Source: JBOFFC01 sp051648405 (GTDB lineage: Bacteria > Planctomycetota > Planctomycetia > Pirellulales > Lacipirellulaceae). From it: DNA of 13,682 nucleotides. Each line of letters begins with the position of its first letter. Within the stretch, counting starts at the first letter, position 1. The notes beneath the pieces are model-generated. The model saw only the letters and a program-made list of their open reading frames with translations, was not told where the DNA came from and made no database searches. The translations under genes were made by a program, and so were the position numbers. This document shows positions 1 through 6,567 of this stretch, piece after piece. The stretch lies in the NCBI GenBank assembly GCA_051648405.1, contig JBOFFC010000094.1, positions 1 to 13,682 on the forward strand, in the 5' to 3' direction.

Positions 1-1
1 G

Positions 2-502
2 TTGAACTTCGAGGGTGAAGTGACCGCCGCCTCTTCTAGCGCCTACGGAGTCGCGCTTGCGGTGCGTGGACCGAGGACCGCTTCACGGTGCGTGATCGTC
101 CCCGACGCCGACGACTCCCCCGCGACGTTCGAATGGGGAGCGGCGACTCGAGGCCACGCGCTCGCGCCGTCGGGCGAAACGGCCGCCGCCATCGACGAGA
201 ATGGGGACGTTCTGCTCGCGTCGCGTGCCGATGGGGGCTGGGCGGTGGCGCGCCTCACCCGCGACGACGCGCAGTCGGTCGGCTTTGCAGGCGTCGATGA
301 CCGACTGCTCGTGGGAGTGGCGGGCGCCCAGGTTCAAACGCTCGCGCTCTCGAAGTCGCCCAACGGGGTTGAGGCCCGGGTCGTGCTCGCGCTCGGCGGC
401 CACGCCGGCCCCGTGGGATCCGTCGCCTACTGCACAGGCGGCAACTCGGGCGCGCTGGTCTCGACGGACTCGAGGGGCAGGGTGGTCGTCAACCCGCTTT
501 GA
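2..502 (+). CDS. C-terminal part of a beta-propeller (WD40-like) protein, 5' end outside window
   Basis: The frame is open from the first bases and ends at TGA 500-502. The TTG at position 2 is only the first start-like codon in view, so the real gene almost certainly begins upstream. The visible 166 residues alternate short hydrophobic strands and glycine-rich turns. They end in a blade resembling a WD40 repeat: GHAGPVGSVAYC, then GALVSTDSRGRVVVNPL. Known of the family: such propellers are protein-interaction scaffolds, and in Planctomycetes they are often fused to kinases or other modules. What precedes this one cannot be seen. The last 76 bases overlap the 3' end of the convergent tolC-like gene. 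A PQQ-type or other propeller is an alternative to WD40. Confidence 0.75.
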   Translation: MNFEGEVTAASSSAYGVALAVRGPRTASRCVIVPDADDSPATFEWGAATRGHALAPSGETAAAIDENGDVLLASRADGGWAVARLTRDDAQSVGFAGVDDRLLVGVAGAQVQTLALSKSPNGVEARVVLALGGHAGPVGSVAYCTGGNSGALVSTDSRGRVVVNPL

Positions 503-2481
503 TCCGAACCTAGCGGCAGCGCCTCCACCGGTCCGCGAGCGATCGTGAGGTCGCGCGACACGTAGCTCATCGGCTTCCCGCGACGGGCGTCGCGGTCCAT
601 GGCGTCGCGGTACGCATCGGCGGGCGACTTCCCCTCGGTCAACTGGATGTTGTTGCACTGAAGTAGCTGCCCGGACTCGAGGTGGACGTTTCGCAGGGCG
701 AGCGTGTAGTCGATCACCGCCTGATGGTAAAGGATCTCGGTGTCGAGCAGTCGCCGCTGCGCGTCGAGCACGAGGTCAATCGCCACGTTGCCAAGTATCT
801 CGTCCTGCTTTAGCGCGTCGATCTGTCCGAGCGCCGCGTTGTAGCGGTTAGACTGCGCCTTCAGCACGTCGAAGGCGCGACGCACGTCGGACGTCGCGTT
901 GCTGAGCCCGAACACGACGTCGCGTTTTGCCTCGTGCAGCACCACGCGCTCTCTGGCGAGCGCGTGCTCGGCATTGCGGACCGCGGTGTGCCCGCGACGC
1001 AGCCCCAGCGGGACCTCAAACTCGACCCCCAACTGCCACTCCTGGTAGTTTCCCCCGGCGAGCTCGCCGTAAGCGCTGCTGAACTGTTGACTCGACTGCG
1101 AAGCGAGGTCCTCTCCATAGCCACGCCACCGGTAGCGCCCGACCATGTCGAGGGTCGGCAGCAGGAAGTTCTTTGACGCGATCAGCTCCAACTCGAGCTG
1201 CTTGACGCGCCACCGTTGACGACGCAACTCGGGCCGAGACGCGATCGCCTGGTTCACGAGCAAGTCCCAGTCGAAGTCGATCGGTGCGACGACAGGCTGG
1301 TCGGCGGGACGCAGTAGCGGGCCGCCGTTGATCGGCATCCCTAACAGAAGCCGCAACCTCCGTTCAGCGATCTGGACGCCAACGGGCGTGCTCCCCGTGC
1401 CGCCAATGCTCCCGTTGTTGGTCCTGGTGCCGTCAAGCGTCCTCCCGGTCTGCGCGTTGACGACCTCCGACTCGTAGCGCCAGTACTGCTCGAGCGCCTG
1501 CCCGAGGTTCGCCGCCTTTCCCTTTTCGCGTCCCTCCGCCTTCTCGACCGCCACGCTCTGGTAAGTCTCCAGCGCGTAGTCGCGGGCCCGCTTTTTGGCG
1601 TCGAGGTCGCGGTATGCGAAGTACAGGTCCCAGTAGGCGTTCTCGACGTTCGCGACCAAGTCACGCACGCCGACTTCGAACTCGGCCAGGCTAATGTCGG
1701 TGCGGCTACGAGCCAACAGCACCCCGTTGAGGGCCCCCGGCTGTCCGTTCGGGCCCGCGACGCGGTTGAATGTCAGGCCGGCCCCCTGCAGCAACGGCTG
1801 CCGCAGCTCTCCTTCGAGGACGGTTTGGAAGTCGGAGCTCCCGAGTCGGTTGCCGACGTTGTTGTTGACGTCGGAGTCAAGCAGGTGGCGAACCGCCATC
1901 TGGGTTCCGGTGGCGGCTTGCTTGCGCAGCTCGAAGTTCACCGCCCCGAGGTCTTGAACCAGCCGCCCGTCCGTTCCGATGAAACCGTTGTTGAACTCGC
2001 GGTCGTTCTTGTCGAAGAAGGCTCTCGCCGCGAACGTCGAGTCGAACGCGGACAACGCCGCCTCTTCACCGAAGCGCGGATCGGTGTACGCCAGCGCCGG
2101 GTCGTAGACGGTGCGTTGCAGACCAGACGGAGTCGAGATTACCGCGCCGAGGTCTCGCATGACCTTTGAGTAGGCGAGCGCGGTCTGGATCGACTCTTCG
2201 AGCGAGACCTCGCGGTACTCGACCGGCGCGTTGGGGTCGAGCGCAACCGGCGCCTCGGCAGTCGTCTCTTCGCAGGACGCCGGCTCCTCGACGAGGAGCT
2301 GGGTTGGTCCCGACGGGGCTCCGTCGAAGCAGACGTCCGCCGCCGCGGAGTCGTAAAACGTGTAGTCCGGGCGAGCGAGCTTGCACCCCGCTGGACTCAC
2401 GACCGTTGTGGCGAGCGCCAGGCGTAGAGCCATGGCCCCGAACCGCAGAGGGCGGCGTTCGATCCGCGTCGCGTGGTCCAT
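427..2481 (-). CDS. TolC-family outer-membrane efflux protein, planctomycete type
   Basis: The 684-residue product has the two-fold OEP architecture of TolC, with one repeat at about residues 90-390 and the second at about 405-610. Landmarks are ENAYWDLYFAYRDLDAKKRAR (280-300), RTNNGSIGGTG, AERRLRLLLGMPINGG (373-387), RPADQPVVAP, SRPELRRQRW and NYQEWQLGVEFEVPLG, all typical of planctomycete homologues. TolC proteins form trimeric channels that let inner-membrane pumps export through the outer membrane; no pump or adaptor gene is in view. The N terminus has a basic stretch, a hydrophobic segment (18-29) and SPAGC with Cys33, a possible though non-ideal lipobox. ATG at 2481 is the longest start. 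An ATG at 2433 would place the start directly before the signal-like segment; neither has a strong ribosome site. The C-terminal tail is encoded opposite the propeller gene. Confidence 0.9.
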   Translation of the reverse strand: MDHATRIERRPLRFGAMALRLALATTVVSPAGCKLARPDYTFYDSAAADVCFDGAPSGPTQLLVEEPASCEETTAEAPVALDPNAPVEYREVSLEESIQTALAYSKVMRDLGAVISTPSGLQRTVYDPALAYTDPRFGEEAALSAFDSTFAARAFFDKNDREFNNGFIGTDGRLVQDLGAVNFELRKQAATGTQMAVRHLLDSDVNNNVGNRLGSSDFQTVLEGELRQPLLQGAGLTFNRVAGPNGQPGALNGVLLARSRTDISLAEFEVGVRDLVANVENAYWDLYFAYRDLDAKKRARDYALETYQSVAVEKAEGREKGKAANLGQALEQYWRYESEVVNAQTGRTLDGTRTNNGSIGGTGSTPVGVQIAERRLRLLLGMPINGGPLLRPADQPVVAPIDFDWDLLVNQAIASRPELRRQRWRVKQLELELIASKNFLLPTLDMVGRYRWRGYGEDLASQSSQQFSSAYGELAGGNYQEWQLGVEFEVPLGLRRGHTAVRNAEHALARERVVLHEAKRDVVFGLSNATSDVRRAFDVLKAQSNRYNAALGQIDALKQDEILGNVAIDLVLDAQRRLLDTEILYHQAVIDYTLALRNVHLESGQLLQCNNIQLTEGKSPADAYRDAMDRDARRGKPMSYVSRDLTIARGPVEALPLGSDQSGLTTTLPLESVETSAPELPPVQ

Positions 2482-2542
2482 AGCGGCTACCAGTTTGATC
2501 GTCGCCGCGGCGATGCTAGCGTGCCGCGTCCGTGCGGAATGC

Positions 2543-2565
2543 GCCGAGAATCTCGATTCTGCGGC
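2543..2565. repeat. Imperfect inverted repeat between the FHA gene and tolC-like gene
   Basis: Arms GCCGAGAATC (2543-2552) and GATTCTGCGGC (2555-2565) pair over ten positions with one bulged G; the spacer is two bases. It lies about 60 bases upstream of the tolC-like start and 78 bases past the FHA gene stop. No T-run follows on either strand, so it is not a classical intrinsic terminator. An operator half-site pair or an attenuating hairpin is possible, and chance is not excluded. Confidence 0.35.
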
Positions 2566-2642
2566 CTGTGACGATCAGGGTATCGACGCCGAGGGCGTTC
2601 GGGCTCCATTGAAAACGGCCGACCGCAACTCCCCGGCCGCAC

Positions 2643-3605
2643 TCACAGTCCGCGCCGCGCCATGGCGATCAGCTCACCGCCGTAAACACGGGCGCCGCCA
2701 AAGAAATAGGGCTCGTGCTCCAGCACCGAGTGGCGGAACACGCGGTGCTCGAGACTTCCCACGCGGGTGCCGTTTGTCGAGTTCAGGTCCTGCAACGTGT
2801 ATTGCTGCCCCTCGACTATCAACTGCGCGTGGTACTTGGAAACCGTCCTGTCGTCGATTCGCAGGTTGCTCTCCTCTCCTCGGCCGATCAGAAAGACCGT
2901 GATGTCACGCCCGGGGCAGTCCGGAGGAATCGGCCAAGGGAGCCAGGTCTTCCGTCCGAGGGAGACGATGTCGTCGTCGCACAATGCCACCGGCGCGTCG
3001 ATCCGCACGTCGTTGACGAACGTCCCGTTCGTCGAGCCGAGGTCCTCGACGTAGGCCGCCGATGCGGCCATCCACACGCGGCAATGCTTGCGAGAAACCC
3101 ACGCCCCTCGGACGCGGATGTTGCACTCGGCGCTGGACCCGACAAGCCAAACCATGTCGCCGGTGGCAGGCTTGATGGGCGGGGATGTCACGATCCACGA
3201 CGGCGCACTCACCTCGTCGCCGGCCCCGGTCGAATCGATCAACTTCGGTGAACGTTCTCCGGACGAGATCGACGACGAGCCGGAAAGGAACCCGTCGTCC
3301 GAACCGCTCTCGAGTGGCGAGCTGCCCGCCATTCGCTCCCGTAGCCTTCGGTCGTACTCGCGGCGCGTGTCGGCGTTGAGCAAGCGATTCCGCGCCTCGT
3401 TGATCTCGACTAGCAACGCCTGCACCTCGTGGGTCATCTCCGGAGCGATACCGCAGACCCGCACGAAGTTGTACTGGTGCGCCGACACGCTGGCGATCAC
3501 CTCCTCGTTCGCCTCGAACAGCGGCAGACCGAGCAGCCGGTAATGGTTCGGCGGCTGCTCCGTCAGAGGAATTCCCAACAGGCGATAGTAGAGGTCGGTC
3601 GCCAA
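2643..3605 (-). CDS. J-domain-like protein with two C-terminal FHA domains
   Basis: The 320-residue protein starts with a planctomycete-type N-terminal module: LTEQPPNHYRLLGLPLFE at 14-31, then an EINEARNRLL helix and a YDRRLR end at about residue 89. This resembles a J domain but has no HPD tripeptide. A low-complexity linker (93-145) follows, rich in Ser and Gly. FHA1 (about 150-217) has SRKH (171-174) and STNGT (191-195), but the usual GR is GS (156-157), removing the phosphate-contacting Arg. FHA2 (about 236-308) has the full set: GR (241-242), SKYH (256-259), STNGT (276-280). Known of FHA domains: they bind phosphothreonine peptides. The start is TTG at 3605, chosen because it lies just before the conserved module; AGGGA lies about 12 bases upstream. 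No ATG is available before residue 57. Upstream of tolC on the same strand, but 161 bases apart. Confidence 0.85.
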   Translation of the reverse strand: MATDLYYRLLGIPLTEQPPNHYRLLGLPLFEANEEVIASVSAHQYNFVRVCGIAPEMTHEVQALLVEINEARNRLLNADTRREYDRRLRERMAGSSPLESGSDDGFLSGSSSISSGERSPKLIDSTGAGDEVSAPSWIVTSPPIKPATGDMVWLVGSSAECNIRVRGAWVSRKHCRVWMAASAAYVEDLGSTNGTFVNDVRIDAPVALCDDDIVSLGRKTWLPWPIPPDCPGRDITVFLIGRGEESNLRIDDRTVSKYHAQLIVEGQQYTLQDLNSTNGTRVGSLEHRVFRHSVLEHEPYFFGGARVYGGELIAMARRGL

Positions 3606-3779
3606 CGTAGCAGCGATCCCTGTGCTTGCTGACTGGGGGGGAACGGAACGCCTAACTGGACGCTGCGACCGATTTCTGCGGCTCGCCTCAACCCCCAGAT
3701 CGTTTGATTCCGATCATACCGGACAACGGTGCGTGGCGCCGCGGGGGATGTTCGTGCAGTTTTGGTGGGAGGAAGGAAG
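3606..3779. promoter_or_regulatory. Divergent intergenic region between FHA gene and secreted-protein gene
   Basis: These 174 bases must hold promoters for both divergent genes. On the minus strand, TATGAT (3718 down to 3713) matches a sigma-70 -10 box at five of six positions, but no good -35 lies 16-18 bases upstream. On the plus strand no clear promoter is seen. A strong Shine-Dalgarno sequence, GGGAGGAAGGA (3768-3778), precedes ATG 3780 and fixes that start. Confidence 0.3.
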
Positions 3780-4589
3780 ATGCGTCGCCACGCCCCGAGG
3801 AGGACGGTTGCCGCCCTGGTGGGAAGCCTAGCTTGCGTCGCTTCCATGACGGCCGGCGCGTCGGCGCCGGATGACGATCTCTTCTCCGCGTTCGAGGAAC
3901 CGGCTTGCCTGGCGGAACCCGGGGACGACCCCAAGCCGACCGCCGATCTGGACGCGGGGATCGTACTAGTTTCGGACGCGCTTCACGAGGAGCTGGGTTC
4001 AGAGATTGCTGAGGCCGTCGTCGAACCGCTGGGCGAGACGCTCCCCGCGGTGGAAGGCGCCGAAGCAGAGCCGACACTCAGCGAGGGGCTCGCGACTGCC
4101 TTGACGACGGTGACGCTCGACAGCGCCCCGTCGTCCAAGGTCCGCGAACAGTCGTCGGCCGTGAAGCCGGAGTTCCGAGTAAAGGACCTTGCTGGCCTTC
4201 AGTTCGGGTCCTGGGGTTTTGGAGGTGAGCCGCTGTCGAATCGCCGCCGGCAACCCTCAAAATGTTCCGTCGCGTGGGCGTCTCCCGCCTACTACCACAA
4301 GCCTCTGTACTTCGAACAGCCAAACGTCGAACGCTACGGGCATAGCTTTGCGCTCGGGCCGCACGACAACCTCACGCAGTCTGCCGTGAGCGCCGCCCAC
4401 TTCTTCGCAACGGTTCCCGTGCTTCCCTACAAGATCGGCGCCAAACCGATCTGCGAGCCCGACTACACCCTCGGCGCATACCGGCCGGGGTCGTGCAACC
4501 CAAGCCATGCGACGAAGCCGCGGTTCAGCTGGCGCGGCCTCGCGTTCCAGGGCGTGGCGACTACCGGACTGGTGTTCTTTGTCCCGTAG
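3780..4589 (+). CDS. Conserved planctomycete secreted protein of unknown function
   Basis: The start is ATG 3780, with GGAGGAAGG just upstream; an earlier in-frame ATG at 3729 has no such site. The 269-residue product has a Sec signal peptide: MRRHAPRR n-region, hydrophobic core 10-22, likely cut after ASA (about 27-29). Residues 30-130 are acidic, low-complexity and probably disordered. The conserved part is C-terminal: WASPAYYHKPLYFEQPNVERYG (166-187), HFFATVPVLPYK (207-218), LGAYRPGSCNP (231-241), and cysteines 162, 225 and 239. I recognise this as a signature recurring in planctomycete envelope proteins, but no function is known to me. No transmembrane segment follows the signal, so a periplasmic or outer-membrane-associated location is inferred. 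It ends seven bases from the stop of the convergent hsp70 gene. Confidence 0.85.
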   Translation: MRRHAPRRTVAALVGSLACVASMTAGASAPDDDLFSAFEEPACLAEPGDDPKPTADLDAGIVLVSDALHEELGSEIAEAVVEPLGETLPAVEGAEAEPTLSEGLATALTTVTLDSAPSSKVREQSSAVKPEFRVKDLAGLQFGSWGFGGEPLSNRRRQPSKCSVAWASPAYYHKPLYFEQPNVERYGHSFALGPHDNLTQSAVSAAHFFATVPVLPYKIGAKPICEPDYTLGAYRPGSCNPSHATKPRFSWRGLAFQGVATTGLVFFVP

Positions 4590-4596
4590 GGTCGCG

Positions 4597-6567
4597 TCAG
4601 TACGCGGACGCACGGTTCGCGTCGAGCAACTCCACGAGGGCATGTACTTCGTCGGCGTCGTCCGCGGCGGATTCCGGGTAGGATTCGGATTCGACGCAGG
4701 CTCTTCCAAAGGCGACGCCTGCGTACTGGTACAGCAGTTCGGCCTCCGCCAGGTGCGCACGCGCCGACGAGGCGTCGGCCTGCAACCTGGCCCGCGCCAA
4801 CGGGTCGGCTTCTGTGGCGAGCGAGGCGAACAATCTCTGACACAACGCCTGAAGGGACCGAACTTCCCCTCGCCGCTCGCTCAAGCGTCGACGCTCGGGG
4901 AGGACCCGCGGGGCGACCTTGCCCGTCAGTCCCGCTTCGCCGACCTGCTGACACAGGTAGTCGAGGCGCCGAACGATTTCGTCGTGCGACGTCGGATCAG
5001 TCGAGGTCACCGGCGGGGCAAAGGGCATTTCTGGCGTCCGAGGCTCGTCGATCGTGGTGGCGGCGCCCAAGAGGCGCTGCGCCCACACGGACAGTGGCTC
5101 GAGCTCCTGCAAGCCGTCGCGCCGGATCTCGACGTGCCCTCCCTCTTGGGCGAGCGGCACGTGGCAACTGACCGCCAGAGTCCCGTTCGAGTCGATTCTG
5201 CAGGTGACGAACACCTCGGCCTGCGCGGGCAAACCGGGGGCGAGGGTCACGATGCAACTCCCGATCTTGACGCAGAAGTTCGGGTTGGGGTTCTCCCCTT
5301 CGACGAGCGTGACTTCGAGCCCCCGTTGATTCGCGACCTTCGTGACGAACCGCTGCCGCTTCGCCGCCGGTAGCCGCGAGTTACGCGGAATCATGATCCG
5401 GTTAACGGGCTCCCCGGTGTGCGGATTGACGCCCGCAACGCCTATGCTGTGTGCGGTCACGTTGACCACGCGCAGTCCTTGGAGAGCGTCCGAAGTCGCC
5501 AGCGACGCGAGGATCGCCGCTCCCTTCGCAACCGCCAAATCGGGCGCGTGGGACAAAGTCGGCTGGATCCCGGTCGCGCGGTAGAGCTCCTCAGCGACCG
5601 CGGGGATACGACTCGATCCGCCGACGAGCAACACTTTATCGAGTCGTCCCCAATCGAGCCCGGCCTGCTTGACGGCCTCGTTCGCCGTGAGGAGCGTTCG
5701 GTCGAGAAACGGAGCGATTAAACGTTGGAACAGCCTGCGAGTGACCCGCACCTGCTCCTGAATGCCGCCGAATTCGCAAGCGATCAACGCTTCGCCGTGC
5801 TCGCTGAGCACGTGCTTAGCGATCTGCGAAGCGCGCCACAATCTCAGAGCGCAACCAAGGTCGCACCGCGGATCAACTCCGTGTTTCTGTTGGAATCGCT
5901 CGGCGACGTACTCGACGAGTTTCTCGTCGAAGTCTCGCCCCCCGAGGCGCATCTCGCCGTCGGCGGCGAGCGTCGTTACCTCGTTCCCCTGAACTTGCAA
6001 CACCGAGACGTCGAACGTCCCGCCCCCAAGGTCGTAGACGAGAACGCGCGCGTCCGCATCGGCGGCCCCGAGGAGTCCCGCATGGTGGACCTCGGCGACC
6101 GCCGCGGCGACGGGCTCGTTGACGATGTCGAGAACGTCGAGTCCGGCGAGCTTGCCCGCCTCGAGCGTCGCTTTGCGCCGACGGTCGTCGAAGTAGGCCG
6201 GCACCGTGATCGCGGCGCGCACGGGGCCCGGCGTGTGTTGCTCGATGCGTCGGCGAATCTCCGCGAGCAGGAACGCGCTCAGGACCTCCGGTGGCACCCA
6301 GTGGCCGCATACCTTTCGGTGGAAGTGCGGCTGCCCCATGTCACGCTTGAACGATTCAACCACCGTGTCGGGGCGTTCGGCGGCGGCGTCCAGTGCGCCG
6401 CGTCCCGCGCGGAACTCACTCCCGAGCGCCAAGACACTCGGCATGATCGGGTCCACCCCCTCGAGGGGGAGGCATTCGACCGAACGGTTCGGCAGCGACC
6501 GCGCGGCGACGCAGGTCGTCGTACCAAGGTCGATTCCGATTGCGGGTCCGCCCGCGGGTTCGTTCAT
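4597..6567 (-). CDS. Hsp70 (DnaK-like) family chaperone, divergent planctomycete type
   Basis: The 656-residue product has a complete Hsp70 nucleotide-binding domain (about 8-365). Phosphate-1 is IGIDLGTTTC (10-19), the catalytic-type Lys is in ESFKRDMG (K74), phosphate-2 is VYDLGGGTFDVSV (177-189) and the adenosine loop is VLLVGGSSRIPAV (312-324). ATP binding is therefore expected. The canonical DVLLLDVTPLSLG linker is replaced by LRVVNVTAHSIGV (365-377), and the substrate-binding part (about 375-500) is shorter and divergent: GEPVNRIMIPRNSRLP, VEGENPNPNFC. The residue matching E. coli Thr199 appears to be Met206. The C terminus (540-656) is helical and charged, without the EEVD-like end. 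It is probably a dedicated client-specific Hsp70, not the housekeeping DnaK. The start ATG overlaps the upstream pseudokinase stop as ATGA, implying translational coupling. No GrpE or HPD-bearing DnaJ gene is in view. Confidence 0.93.
   Translation of the reverse strand: MNEPAGGPAIGIDLGTTTCVAARSLPNRSVECLPLEGVDPIMPSVLALGSEFRAGRGALDAAAERPDTVVESFKRDMGQPHFHRKVCGHWVPPEVLSAFLLAEIRRRIEQHTPGPVRAAITVPAYFDDRRRKATLEAGKLAGLDVLDIVNEPVAAAVAEVHHAGLLGAADADARVLVYDLGGGTFDVSVLQVQGNEVTTLAADGEMRLGGRDFDEKLVEYVAERFQQKHGVDPRCDLGCALRLWRASQIAKHVLSEHGEALIACEFGGIQEQVRVTRRLFQRLIAPFLDRTLLTANEAVKQAGLDWGRLDKVLLVGGSSRIPAVAEELYRATGIQPTLSHAPDLAVAKGAAILASLATSDALQGLRVVNVTAHSIGVAGVNPHTGEPVNRIMIPRNSRLPAAKRQRFVTKVANQRGLEVTLVEGENPNPNFCVKIGSCIVTLAPGLPAQAEVFVTCRIDSNGTLAVSCHVPLAQEGGHVEIRRDGLQELEPLSVWAQRLLGAATTIDEPRTPEMPFAPPVTSTDPTSHDEIVRRLDYLCQQVGEAGLTGKVAPRVLPERRRLSERRGEVRSLQALCQRLFASLATEADPLARARLQADASSARAHLAEAELLYQYAGVAFGRACVESESYPESAADDADEVHALVELLDANRASAY

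Noticed and set aside
4507..5373. 288-codon open frame on + over the end of hsp70
   Set aside because: It overlaps both the end of the secreted-protein gene and hsp70 coding sequence, and has no recognisable motif.
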